From assembly GCA_031279745.1 (NCBI GenBank), contig JAITHN010000026.1:1-33241 (forward strand): a DNA stretch of 33,241 bases. The letters are read 5' to 3'. Under the pieces are notes generated by a model, which was not told the origin of the DNA, made no database searches, and saw only the letters and a list, made by a program, of their open reading frames with translations. This document shows, one piece after another, positions 7,310-15,616 of this stretch (its first letter is position 1; every line of letters begins with the position of its first letter). A program made the translations under genes and the position numbers. The stretch comes from Streptococcaceae bacterium (GTDB lineage: Bacteria; Bacillota; Bacilli; Lactobacillales; Streptococcaceae).

Positions 7310-7960
7310 ATGAAAAAAGGAATTAAAGGGTTAACGATTGGATTGTGTGCAACAGCAGCGATACTCTGTGCATCAGGTGCAAGCGCGGCTCAAAAAGAAG
7401 GGGATGCGATTATTAAGACATCGACGGACTCGATTTTGAAGCTCAATCCTGGAACGCTGACATTTGCAAGTAGCGATGCTTTAGACTTTGGGAGTGCAAC
7501 ACTTGGTCTAAGTTCTCAAACGAAGTCGGCAACAGAATTGGTTGCGAATAAACCAGCGCAATTGGCAGATGCAAAAACCTTAGCGGTTCTTGACCTTCGT
7601 GGAGGAGACAAAGGATGGTATATCACTGCAAAAGCTGGAGATTTATACTTGAATGGAAACTCTGCGAGCATAGACCCGACAGAAAAACTGCCAACGAGTC
7701 TCTTAAAAGTACAAGTCGGTGATGAATCAACAGCGATTTCTGGAGTGACAAGTGCAAAAGTAACTGGAACGAGTGCAGTAGACATTTACGGGCAGGAACC
7801 AACCGTTGCAACAGGGGCAGTAGATGCTCTAGGGCTACATGTATCAGGAAATATTAACGGAGAGATCACATTCGGAGCAACTGATCAAACGAAAGCCGGA
7901 GATTACAAAGGCGTGATAGATTATACACTGGTCGATAGTGTAACGCCGGTAACGCCTTAA
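7310..7960 (+). CDS. WxL-domain-type surface protein (variant motifs)
   Basis: A 216-residue secreted protein: signal peptide to about residue 26 (cut after ASA), then a single domain laid out like WxL proteins of enterococci and lactobacilli. The first motif is VLDLRGGDKGWYITA (Trp103-Tyr104-Ile105), the second AGDYKGVIDYTLVDS (Tyr205-Thr206-Leu207), so both differ from W-x-L. It ends in a short VTPVTP tail. WxL domains bind peptidoglycan without sortase. The ribosome binding site TTAGGAGGAG precedes ATG 7310. It is 53 bases after the preceding gene and followed by a hairpin at 7973-7999, suggesting it can be made in excess over the downstream genes. Confidence 0.8.
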   Translation: MKKGIKGLTIGLCATAAILCASGASAAQKEGDAIIKTSTDSILKLNPGTLTFASSDALDFGSATLGLSSQTKSATELVANKPAQLADAKTLAVLDLRGGDKGWYITAKAGDLYLNGNSASIDPTEKLPTSLLKVQVGDESTAISGVTSAKVTGTSAVDIYGQEPTVATGAVDALGLHVSGNINGEITFGATDQTKAGDYKGVIDYTLVDSVTPVTP

Positions 7961-7972
7961 TAAGTATGGGGA

Positions 7973-7999
7973 AAGCGAATAGTAAACGATTCGCTTTTC
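7973..7999 (+). terminator. Intra-operon hairpin (partial terminator or mRNA stabiliser)
   Basis: AAGCGAAT (7973-7980) and ATTCGCTT (7989-7996) form a perfect 8-bp stem with an 8-base loop, followed by only TT and then CG. The short T-run suggests leaky termination or 3'-end protection of the WxL-type transcript. Confidence 0.6.
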
Positions 8000-8030
8000 G
8001 CGTAAATATTAAGACAAAATGGGGGAGAAT

Positions 8031-9062
8031 ATGAAAAAAGGACTAACGATAATGGGGATCGTGTTTGCTTGTTTTTTCTTAGGGAATCTTGCATTCGCAG
8101 ATGCGGAGTATAATATTGAAGCGGTAACGTCAAATCATCAGTTGGATAAAAAGAAAAGTTACTTTGATTTGAGGGTGAAACCTGGGGAAGAATTTGACAT
8201 CGAACTCTTCATTAACAACACGTCGAAACAAGATGCAAGTTTCACGGTCGATGCGAATACAGCAACAACGAACCCAGCATTGAATATCAATTACAGTCAG
8301 AAAAATCCAGAATTAGACAAATCGATGAGATTCGTATTTAGCAAAATGGCGAAAGTTGATAGGAGGAAGGTAACGATTCCTCCTACGTCAAGGAAAAAAG
8401 TGGTGATCCATCTTAAGATTCCAAATGAGCGATTCAATGGCATGGTTTTAGGAGGCATCCACGTTCGGCGAGAATTGAACGCAGCCGAGAAGGAAACAAG
8501 TGGATATGTGAACCGATTTTCTTATGTAAAAGGCGTAAAACTCACTCAAAATGATGGTTTGGTTGAGGGAGATTTAAAGCTACTGGATGTAGTGGGTGAG
8601 GAGCAGCATAACCGCATCAAAGTAAAATCGCTCATTCAAAATCCAACAAGTGCGGCGATCGGCCCACTAAAATGGGTCTGTACCATGACGAATAAGCAAA
8701 CTGGAATCTTAGTCAAAGAGCAAGAGCAAGACCAGGCAGTGATTGCGCCAAACACCCAATTTCCTTATTATCTTGATTTTGATCCTGGAAAATTAAAGAC
8801 GGGAAGTTACCACCTCAAAATCGTCGCAACCTTACAGACGGGGAAAGAGTGGGTTTTAGAGAGAGATTTTGACGTAACGTTGAAAGACGTAGAGGGCTCG
8901 ACGGATATTCCAAGAACTGGGTTCCATATGGAGGCGAAAACCGCTTCAAAACATACTTTCCTATTTGCTGCAATGGGTGCCGCCTTCGCAACATTTCTTT
9001 TCTTTATCATAATATGGAAACGCAGAAAAAAAGAGGAGGAGGAAGAGGAAAATGCTGAATAA
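8031..9062 (+). CDS. DUF916/DUF3324 WxL-locus membrane-anchored surface protein
   Basis: A 343-residue protein with signal peptide (1-23), an N-terminal beta-rich DUF916 domain (about 25-150; RVKPGEEFDIELFINNTS at 48-65 is typical), a DUF3324 domain (about 155-290), one membrane helix (about 309-329) and a charged cytosolic tail KRRKKEEEEEE. These two domains have been named the WxL-interacting peptidoglycan-binding and host-binding domains, and the protein is the constant partner of WxL proteins in such loci. I chose ATG 8031 because GGGGGAG sits just before it; ATG 8019 would put that site inside the gene. Its last codons overlap the next gene by 11 bp. Confidence 0.88.
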   Translation: MKKGLTIMGIVFACFFLGNLAFADAEYNIEAVTSNHQLDKKKSYFDLRVKPGEEFDIELFINNTSKQDASFTVDANTATTNPALNINYSQKNPELDKSMRFVFSKMAKVDRRKVTIPPTSRKKVVIHLKIPNERFNGMVLGGIHVRRELNAAEKETSGYVNRFSYVKGVKLTQNDGLVEGDLKLLDVVGEEQHNRIKVKSLIQNPTSAAIGPLKWVCTMTNKQTGILVKEQEQDQAVIAPNTQFPYYLDFDPGKLKTGSYHLKIVATLQTGKEWVLERDFDVTLKDVEGSTDIPRTGFHMEAKTASKHTFLFAAMGAAFATFLFFIIIWKRRKKEEEEEENAE

Positions 9063-10995
9063 AAAAAGTTTAACTTTTGGTTTTCGGTACATCTTCTTGT
9101 TTTCGTTTCTTCTTCTCGTCTTGATTGGGAAAGCAGAGACGGCAAAAGCTTATAGCGTAGACGGTCAAGGTAGAGCGTTAGTCACGAATAAAAAAGATAT
9201 TGCGGATGCGATCTCGATTCTGAACGGTGGGGCGGCGACCCAAGCGAAACCCGCTATCACCTCAACTCCTCCAGAACTCGTTTTTCAAAACGACATTTAT
9301 TGTACCAACGCCAACCAAACGGATGGGAAATTACAGATTACGAAAGCAGGAACGGCGTCATCCCCTTTTGAGGTGGTCATCAATGGAAACGGGAATCGTT
9401 ATACTTATGGAACTGATTCCTCTAACAACGGAAATTCTTTAGGGGGTACAGGTGCCTATCAAACCATTACCTTTAAAAATATGAATATTGGAAACTTGGA
9501 CAGAACTTCTCCGATTGGAACGGAGGATGCCTCCAAAATAATTCGGGGAGTAAATGCAAATGCCCCGAGTTTGACTGGAGAGTATTACGGAATCTATTAT
9601 GTTTCAAGTAAAAACGGGATTACAGTAAAGCTCGAGAATGTCAATTATGTTGCAGGGAAGTGGGGGCAACTACTTTACTGTTCGGGAACAGGAAATAAAT
9701 TACTTTTATCTGGCAACAACAATATTATCTATCCAAAAGGGGCAAAAGAAGCGCAAGAATTGTTGGAAGGTCCAGTGGGAATTGAATTAACAGATGGGAC
9801 AACGAACATACTGATTGAAAACAATAATGACAGCCATTCCATTATTAATTCGAGTTATTCCAGTTCAAATCCTGCATTCATCAAAGTCCCCGCAGGAGCT
9901 CGCCTTAACCTGACAGATAGTGGGGGAACGAATGGAGGGCTTTTTGTAGGAGGTTTACTTGCACCGTTAGAAATCAATGTTGGAGGAGAGTTCAATATTG
10001 ACTCCACGGGAAGCAGCAGAAATTTTACGACCACAACTTTTTCCAGTATTCAACTCAACGTTGCAAAAAATGCGAAATTCACTTCTAAAGGAAATTGGAA
10101 TTGGAATTTGTTTACCTATTCATCAAGTGGGAAATGTACAATTACCGCCGAAGAGGGGAGTTATATTGATTTTTCAAGAGGAAATGGACGGATTTTTTCT
10201 GGAACACCGAATGCAACGAATTCTAAAATAATCTTGAATAATCCTCGTTATGCCGCATTTCGGAGTTCGACAAACAATTCGGTTTTTGGAAGTAGCTATA
10301 AGAATCTAAAGATTCAATGTGCCCAAGGGATGGCTGCTTACGCCTATTCGGTCACAGCTCCAATTGATGATGATGTTGAAATGAATGAGGATCAATTTGC
10401 GGCAAGCGAAGCGCAATTGAGTGGTTTAGTGCGAGCAGTCGACACAAGCACGGTAACCGATGCTGACTTTGCGACAGTGAACACCCTCTTTCCAAATGCA
10501 ACAACCATAAAGAGTTTTAAAGAGTCCAAAGCGATTGTATTCAAAAATCAGTCGGTATGGTGGATTGAAAAACCATCCAATACGTTATATTACAATTATG
10601 GACTGAACGAAATCTACCAAGCGGTCGGAGAAGGGGATTTTCTTGCTTCCAGAAATGATCCGGTAGAGGCAAACAATATCATAAAAATCAACGTGAGAGA
10701 TGACCGGTCTGTTTCCAATGGAAGTTTTCAAATTAGCTGTACTCAAACGGATATGGTGAATGCTAAGGGGAAGACGATTCAACCGCTTGTCATGAAGGAG
10801 CTAGACGGTTCTGTGAAAGCGTTGAATAGTTGGGTTCTTACCCGCACGAGCTCTGGGGTCAGTGTCGGAAAATTCAATACCGATTCAACGATTTCATTTG
10901 ATAAAAACCATGGTGTCCTTGCAAATGTTAACATTCAGATGGGGGCAGGAGAGTTCAAAGGAGTCGTAGATTGGACGATTGTCGAATCCATATAA
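9052..10995 (+). CDS. Large secreted beta-helix-like surface protein with C-terminal WxL-like domain
   Basis: A 647-residue protein with a signal peptide (about 1-34, hydrophobic core FLFSFLLLVLIG). Residues about 50-450 are Asn/Gly/Ser/Thr-rich with regular short strands (for example KITKAG-, ITFKNMNIGNL and IELTDGTTNILIENNN-type segments), which suggests a right-handed beta-helix (pectate-lyase-like fold). The C-terminal 130 residues look like a WxL domain: INVRDDRSVSNGSFQIS (Phe559-Gln560-Ile561) and GEFKGVVDWTIVESI (Trp641-Thr642-Ile643). Large proteins of this layout are common partners in WxL loci and may be adhesins or glycan-binding, but no catalytic residues can be assigned. It overlaps the DUF916 gene by 11 bp and ends the cluster. 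Confidence 0.78.
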   Translation: MLNKKSLTFGFRYIFLFSFLLLVLIGKAETAKAYSVDGQGRALVTNKKDIADAISILNGGAATQAKPAITSTPPELVFQNDIYCTNANQTDGKLQITKAGTASSPFEVVINGNGNRYTYGTDSSNNGNSLGGTGAYQTITFKNMNIGNLDRTSPIGTEDASKIIRGVNANAPSLTGEYYGIYYVSSKNGITVKLENVNYVAGKWGQLLYCSGTGNKLLLSGNNNIIYPKGAKEAQELLEGPVGIELTDGTTNILIENNNDSHSIINSSYSSSNPAFIKVPAGARLNLTDSGGTNGGLFVGGLLAPLEINVGGEFNIDSTGSSRNFTTTTFSSIQLNVAKNAKFTSKGNWNWNLFTYSSSGKCTITAEEGSYIDFSRGNGRIFSGTPNATNSKIILNNPRYAAFRSSTNNSVFGSSYKNLKIQCAQGMAAYAYSVTAPIDDDVEMNEDQFAASEAQLSGLVRAVDTSTVTDADFATVNTLFPNATTIKSFKESKAIVFKNQSVWWIEKPSNTLYYNYGLNEIYQAVGEGDFLASRNDPVEANNIIKINVRDDRSVSNGSFQISCTQTDMVNAKGKTIQPLVMKELDGSVKALNSWVLTRTSSGVSVGKFNTDSTISFDKNHGVLANVNIQMGAGEFKGVVDWTIVESI

Positions 10996-11048
10996 CGGAT
11001 ATATGCAAAACATTCATTTTTGACTCAAGATGCCTAAAAATTTATGAA

Positions 11049-11077
11049 GACGAGTGGTCTATTCCACCCGTCTTTTT
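11049..11077 (+). terminator. Intrinsic terminator of the WxL-type locus
   Basis: GACGaGTGG pairs with CCACcCGTC around TCTATT (one mismatch), followed by TTTTT. Confidence 0.85.
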
Positions 11078-11141
11078 ACTTTTACGCATGGCTCTGGCTT
11101 CATGTTCCTATTGAAGGCAACGTTATCGATTGTGAGGAGTT

Positions 11142-11203
11142 CGTTCGTAGCGGGCAAGACTTAGAAAAGTGTGTATAAGACGAACGTTTTCGCGTTTTTT
11201 TTT
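11142..11203 (+). other. Leader-like structured element with T-tract upstream of the permease pseudogene
   Basis: CGTTCGT (11142-11148) can pair with ACGAACG (11180-11186) across a 31-base loop. The 3' arm also overlaps a weak alternative stem AACG/CGTT that runs straight into nine T (11195-11203). It resembles an attenuator, but no promoter is clear upstream of it, and a TATACT box lies downstream at 11246-11251. Confidence 0.3.
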
Positions 11204-11274
11204 CAAAGCGGATATTAAAAAATAGCGCTGTTATTTTTTCTATTTTATACTGTATGAATAGATAGGGGGGGCTT

Positions 11275-12582
11275 ATGAAAAAAGAACTAAATTTTTTTAC
11301 AGCATTTTCGACGGTTGTAGGGATCGTCATTGGAGAAGGAGTATTCTTTTAGATTGCATCGATGACGGCATTGACCCATTCAGCATGTCTGAACATTCTT
11401 GCGTGGGTGGTGAGCGGTGGATTTACGGTTGCAGCAGGACTCACTGTTGCAGAATTGGCAACAATGTTTCCAGAAACAGGTGGTGCAGTTAAATATCTCG
11501 AACACACTTATGGGAAATTGGTCGGCTTTTTATTTGGTTGGGGGCAAATTTTAATTTACTATCCTGCAAACATCGCAGCGCTTTCTATCATTTTTGGGAC
11601 GCAAGCCGTAAACTTGCTAGGAATTGATAAAGACTTTCAGCTTCCCATAGCCATAGGAGTCGGACTGATGCAACTATTGGTTCATCTTTTTGGAACAAAA
11701 GCAGGAGCAGTTGTACAGCAAATTGCGACCGTTTTAAAAATTATTCCAGTCGTCCTCATCATAGTCTTTGGACTTCTTCATCAAGGACCAGTAGAAGTTT
11801 CGCTTTTCCCCGTTCAAGCTGGAGGGGACAAACCGTTATTAACTGCACTTGCAAGTGCTGTTTTAGCAAGTATGTTTGCCTTTGATGGTTGGATGAGTGT
11901 TGGAAATATTTCAGGGGAGATGAAACGTCCTGAGAAGGATTTGGTTCGTGCCATTGTTTCTGGATTACTCATGATTACTTTCCTTTATATTGCGATTAGT
12001 ATGGTTTTCTTGAATTACCTACCTATCGGTGAAATTGCAGGAAATCAAAACACGGCGTCACAGGTCGCCTCTCTTCTCTTTGGAAAACACGGAGGGAAAC
12101 TCGTGACCATTGGAATCTTGATTAGTGTGTATGGAACTGCAAATGGCTATACTTTGACGGGGTCACGCGTTCCGTTTGCCCTTGGAGAAGAAGGGATTCT
12201 TCCGTTTTCTAAACAATGGGTGAAATTAAATCGTTTTGGAAGTCCATTTGCATCCATTCTCCTTATTATCAGTCTTTCGATTGGGATGATGTTTGTCGGA
12301 AGTTTTGACTTATTAACAGATTTACTCATCTTTGTGACTTGGATATTCTCCTTCTTACTCTTTCAGGCAGTGTTCATCCTTAGGAAAAGGCTGCCAGATG
12401 TCAACCGACCGTATAAAGTTTGGGGATATCCTATCATTCCAATCATCGCCTTGATTGGAGCAGTAACAATCATGGGGATTACGCTTCTCACACAACCCAT
12501 TCTTGCACTAATTGGGATTGTGGTTACAGGACTTGGAATTCCCGTTTACCTTATTCGAAAAAACAAACAAAGTCTTGAATAA
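11275..12582 (+). pseudogene. APC-family amino acid permease, interrupted by an in-frame amber codon
   Basis: From ATG 11275 (after GGGGGG) the frame reads MKKELNFFTAFSTVVGIVIG, then EGVFF, then TAG at 11350-11352, and continues uninterrupted for 410 codons. The downstream part is a normal amino acid/polyamine/organocation permease: FPETGGAVKYLEHTYG, many hydrophobic helices and a DVNRPYKVWGYP motif near the C-terminus. The stop replaces a residue that is usually Lys in this subfamily (GVFFKIAS-type) and sits inside membrane helix 1. The substrate-binding glycine motif also reads GEG rather than GAG. A product restarting at ATG 11362 would lack most of helix 1 and has no good ribosome binding site. 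Probably a recent pseudogene; a sequencing error or readthrough remains possible. A terminator follows. Confidence 0.85.
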
Positions 12583-12587
12583 ACGTG

Positions 12588-12627
12588 AACACTTGGAGTC
12601 GAAGGCATCGATTTCAAGTGTTTTTTT
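12588..12627 (+). terminator. Intrinsic terminator after the permease pseudogene
   Basis: AACACTTG...TCGA pairs with TCGA...CAAGTGTT around AGGCA, followed by seven T. Confidence 0.9.
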
Positions 12628-12660
12628 AAGAAGAAAAAGCTTATCGGAGTGATGGAGAAG

Positions 12661-12669
12661 TGCTATAAT
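12661..12669 (+). promoter_or_regulatory. Extended -10 promoter of recR-yaiI-ddl
   Basis: TGcTATAAT is a perfect extended -10. The -35 position carries TTATCG (12641-12646, 17-base spacer). It lies 29 bases before the recR start. Confidence 0.75.
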
Positions 12670-12697
12670 AAGCGTATTGATTTTTAAGGAGGGACAC

Positions 12698-13291
12698 ATG
12701 TATCCAGAGCCGATAGCAAGACTTATCGATAGTTTTCTAAAGCTTCCTGGGATTGGACAAAAAACGGCGACACGCTTAGCTTTTTATTCAATCGAGATGG
12801 ATGAAGACGATGTAGCACTTTTCGCCAAAAGCCTCCTTTCTGCTAAACGGGATTTAAGCTACTGCACCATTTGTGGGAATTTAACTAAGGACGACCCTTG
12901 TGATATATGCAAAGACAATTCAAGAGATGGCTCAACGATTTTGGTGGTTGAAGAGACAAAAGATGTTTTAGCAATGGAAAAGATGCGTAACTATCACGGG
13001 TATTACCACGTTCTTCATGGAGTGATTTCTCCAATTGAAGGCGTTGGGCCAGATGATTTAAACCTTGCGAGTCTACTTCAACGCTTGCACAATCCTGAGG
13101 TTCAAGAAGTTATTTTGGCAACCAATGCCAATACAGAGGGTGAAGCGACTGCCATGTATCTCTCTCGGTTAATCAAGCCATCAGGGATTACAGTTTCAAG
13201 ACTAGCTCATGGCTTGTCCGTCGGAAGCGATATTGAGTATGCAGATGAGGTGACGCTTGCAAAAGCAGTGGAAGGTAGGCGAGAACTCTAA
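12698..13291 (+). CDS. recR: Recombination mediator protein RecR
   Basis: A 197-residue protein that, with RecO and RecF, loads RecA onto SSB-coated gaps. It contains the helix-hairpin-helix [14 protein letters not shown] (16-29), the zinc finger Cys56-x2-Cys59...Cys68-x2-Cys71, a Toprim domain starting at [10 protein letters not shown] (81-90), and the C-terminal Walker-B-like region. ATG 12698 follows AAGGAGGG; the frame also opens at TTG 12677 but that lies before the ribosome binding site. In many Firmicutes recR follows dnaX-ybaB, whereas here it heads an operon with yaiI and ddl. Its stop overlaps the next start (TAATG). Confidence 0.97.
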   Translation: MYPEPIARLIDSFLKLPGIGQKTATRLAFYSIEMDEDDVALFAKSLLSAKRDLSYCTICGNLTKDDPCDICKDNSRDGSTILVVEETKDVLAMEKMRNYHGYYHVLHGVISPIEGVGPDDLNLASLLQRLHNPEVQEVILATNANTEGEATAMYLSRLIKPSGITVSRLAHGLSVGSDIEYADEVTLAKAVEGRREL

Positions 13292-13755
13292 TGGCAAGAA
13301 AAATATATATTGATGGGGATGGTTCTCCAGTAAAAGAAGACGTCTTTGAAATCTCCAGTGCATACGGCATTGATGTAGTATTAGTGACAAGTCTTGACCA
13401 TTATTCATCTAAGGAAGTTCCTGAAAATGTGAAACTCGTGTATGTAGATGCGGGAAGAGATGCGGCGGATTTCAAGATTGTTCAGCTGATTCAGAAAAAT
13501 GACATTCTCATCACGCAAGACTATGGATTGGCATCTCTTGTACTAGGAAAAGGCGCGCTTCCATTGCATCAACTAGGGTTTATCTATACTTCTGGGAATA
13601 TAGATTCACTTCTACAAAGCCGATTTTTACATCAATTGGATAGAAAAAATGGGAATCGAACAAGAGGTCCAAAACCTTTTACAAAAGAGAATCATGATGT
13701 ATTCCAGCAAAAACTTATCGACATCATTCAGTCAAATTATAGTGGAGGAAGATAG
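13291..13755 (+). CDS. yaiI: YaiI/YqxD family protein (DUF188)
   Basis: A 154-residue cytosolic protein of the UPF0178/DUF188 family. The N-terminal IYIDGDGSPVKEDVFEI with conserved Asp and Pro, the central DIVITQDYGLA-type block (DILITQDYGLA) and the basic TRGPKPFTKEN near the C-terminus are diagnostic. The fold resembles PIN-like nucleases with conserved acidic residues, but function is not established. It shares its first base with the recR stop codon and its stop overlaps the ddl start, so the three genes are translationally coupled. Confidence 0.9.
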   Translation: MARKIYIDGDGSPVKEDVFEISSAYGIDVVLVTSLDHYSSKEVPENVKLVYVDAGRDAADFKIVQLIQKNDILITQDYGLASLVLGKGALPLHQLGFIYTSGNIDSLLQSRFLHQLDRKNGNRTRGPKPFTKENHDVFQQKLIDIIQSNYSGGR

Positions 13756-14819
13756 TGAAAAATCTTATTGTTATTTATGGTGGAAGATCAGCTGAGAGAG
13801 AAATCTCTGTATTAACGGCATTCAGTGTTTTGAAATCGATTGACTATAGCCGATATACGGTTAAGTCTGTTTTTATTTCAAAAGAAGGAAGCTGGGTGAA
13901 AGGACCGGTCTACACAGCTCCACCTCTAGAAGAAAACCAGCTGCATTTAACGTATGGCGAGGAAGCTTCCCAGCCAACAGGGGAAATCATATCCCCTAGC
14001 GTGATTAGTGACTTAGGCGAGATCGCCTTTCCACTTCTTCATGGACCAATGGGAGAAGATGGAACGATTCAAGGATTCTTTGAAACCATTGGCATGCCTT
14101 ATGTAGGGTGCGGGGTGATGGCAAGTGCAAATGGAATGGATAAAATTCTAACAAAATACTTACTAGAGATTGCCAAAATTCCTCAAGTTCCTTTCGTTCC
14201 AGTGAGCGCAGTTGAGTGGAAAGAAGAGAAGGAAAAAGTGATTCAACGCTGTCTTGGGATCGCAAAATTCCCGATGTTTGTGAAACCTTCAAACATGGGG
14301 TCAAGTGTGGGAATTACGAGGGCTGAGAATATAGCGGAACTTGAAGATGCCATACAAGTGGCATTTGAATATGATGGACGTGTGGTCGTTGAACAAGGGG
14401 TGGATGCTAGAGAAATCGAAGTAGGTTTGCTTGGAAACGGAGACATCCAAACAACTCTTCCAGGAGAAATCGTGAAAGACGTTGCTTTTTACGACTACAA
14501 TGCAAAATACATTGATAATAAAATTACGATGGCGATTCCAGCAGAAATTTCTGAAGAAACAATGGCACTTGCAAGAACCTATGCAAAACGTGCATTTAAA
14601 ATTCTAGATGGAAGCGGACTTGCTCGCTGTGATTTCTTCTTAACGAAGGATGGCGAGTTATTCCTCAATGAATTGAATACCATGCCTGGATTCACACAGT
14701 TTTCAATGTATCCATCTCTTTGGAAAAATATGGGGATTGAATATGCAGATTTGATTGAACGATTGATTCAACTTGGAGAAGAACGTTTCGCCCAAAGGGA
14801 AAAATATTTTGAAAAGTAA
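13755..14819 (+). CDS. ddl: D-alanine--D-alanine ligase
   Basis: A 354-residue ATP-grasp enzyme that joins two D-Ala for the peptidoglycan stem. It has HGPMGEDGTIQG (96-107), MDKILTK (128-134), the glycine loop PSNMGSSVG (178-186), the omega-loop YDYNAKY (246-252) and the metal-binding ELNTMPG near the end. Tyr252 aligns with Tyr216 of E. coli DdlB, the residue that marks D-Ala-D-Ala rather than D-Ala-D-Lac ligases (which carry Phe). This predicts vancomycin-type susceptibility of the wall precursors, unless van genes exist elsewhere. It starts with GTG after GGAGGAA and overlaps yaiI. It ends at a long hairpin shared with the convergent ytpR. Confidence 0.97.
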   Translation: MKNLIVIYGGRSAEREISVLTAFSVLKSIDYSRYTVKSVFISKEGSWVKGPVYTAPPLEENQLHLTYGEEASQPTGEIISPSVISDLGEIAFPLLHGPMGEDGTIQGFFETIGMPYVGCGVMASANGMDKILTKYLLEIAKIPQVPFVPVSAVEWKEEKEKVIQRCLGIAKFPMFVKPSNMGSSVGITRAENIAELEDAIQVAFEYDGRVVVEQGVDAREIEVGLLGNGDIQTTLPGEIVKDVAFYDYNAKYIDNKITMAIPAEISEETMALARTYAKRAFKILDGSGLARCDFFLTKDGELFLNELNTMPGFTQFSMYPSLWKNMGIEYADLIERLIQLGEERFAQREKYFEK

Positions 14820-14836
14820 TCCATATGCTTAAGCAA

Positions 14837-14919
14837 AAAGCGCACTGAACATGTTGTGAGTTCCTAAAGTTAGATTTTTGGTCTATCTTTAGGAGGTCGT
14901 TACACATTCAGTGCGCTTT
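14837..14919. terminator. Long nested hairpin, bidirectional terminator between ddl and ytpR
   Basis: Outer 13-bp perfect stem AAAGCGCACTGAA (14837-14849) with TTCAGTGCGCTTT (14907-14919). Inside it is an 8-bp stem TCCTAAAG (14862-14869) with CTTTAGGA (14887-14894). The minus strand ends in TTTTT, the plus strand in TTTG, so it fits ytpR termination best. Confidence 0.75.
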
Positions 14920-14967
14920 GTTTGTAAATTAGTTGCGCTTCCACTCTGCTCAGTCAGGCTTTGGAAA

Positions 14968-15600
14968 CTACTTGTTCCAGTGTTTTGTAGCATCAAACGG
15001 TTCGCCGACGGTTGCCTGATCTTCTGTTAAAACGAGGATTCCACGAACGTCTGGGGCGTTTGGAAGAGATAACTCTCTAGGCGAAGCGAGCATTCCGAAA
15101 CTTGCCACTCCTCGGAGTTCTCCTTCCCAAATAATCAGTCCGTTAGGCATCATGGCGCCGACTTTTGCGACAACGACAAGTTGGCCCTGTTCAATATTTG
15201 GTGCGCCAGCAACAATTTGAAGAACTTCGCCATGATCAACTTGCACCTGAGCGATATTCAAATGATCGCTATCAGGGTGAGGAACGAGTTCTTGAACACG
15301 CCCAATGACAAATTTTGGTGTAGTGTCTGAGATGATTCGCTCAGAAAAATCATTTTGACTCAATTCCTTGTTTAGAATTTCAACCTCTCGTTCATCAAGG
15401 GTAATTTGCCCATCAGGTTGAGTGAAGGTTAGGATTTCGGAAGCATCGAAAATATTCCAAGCAACCGTTTCACCAGTTTCTTTCAGGAAAACACGTGAAA
15501 CGCGTCCACGTCTTTCAAAATCAACTGGATTTCTCCCGTCGTTTTTGACCAAAATAAGTAAAACATCTCCAACTGCGTGTTTATTATAAGAAAAAATCAT
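14968..15600 (-). CDS. ytpR: YtpR family tRNA-binding-domain protein
   Basis: A 210-residue cytosolic protein with an N-terminal DUF4479-type domain (about 1-90) and a C-terminal OB-fold tRNA-binding domain like that at the N-terminus of PheT (FVIGRVQELVPHPDSDHL at about 94, then IVAGAPNIEQGQLVVVAKVG and the final GVASFGMLASPREL). It is believed to bind tRNA-like RNA; the precise job is unclear. ATG 15600 is preceded by AGGAG; the frame is open further upstream into the usp gene but that part does not match the family. It is the last gene of a four-gene minus-strand operon with ytpP, as in Bacillus. Confidence 0.9.
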   Translation of the reverse strand: MIFSYNKHAVGDVLLILVKNDGRNPVDFERRGRVSRVFLKETGETVAWNIFDASEILTFTQPDGQITLDEREVEILNKELSQNDFSERIISDTTPKFVIGRVQELVPHPDSDHLNIAQVQVDHGEVLQIVAGAPNIEQGQLVVVAKVGAMMPNGLIIWEGELRGVASFGMLASPRELSLPNAPDVRGILVLTEDQATVGEPFDATKHWNK

Positions 15601-15616
15601 AGGTACTCCTGTATTT

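Noticed and set aside
9227..9442. 71-aa frame within the beta-helix gene, and similar overlapping frames elsewhere (for example 28300-28653)
   Set aside because: They lie inside clearly coding genes in other frames, lack ribosome binding sites and show no domain features.
11100..11330. Minus-strand 76-aa frame across the permease leader
   Set aside because: It is low-complexity Phe/Ser/Lys sequence overlapping the permease start; no ribosome binding site.
13755..14819. Ddl as a D-Ala-D-Lac (vancomycin-resistant) ligase
   Set aside because: The omega-loop has Tyr (AKY) at the deciding position instead of Phe, which marks the D-Ala-D-Ala type.
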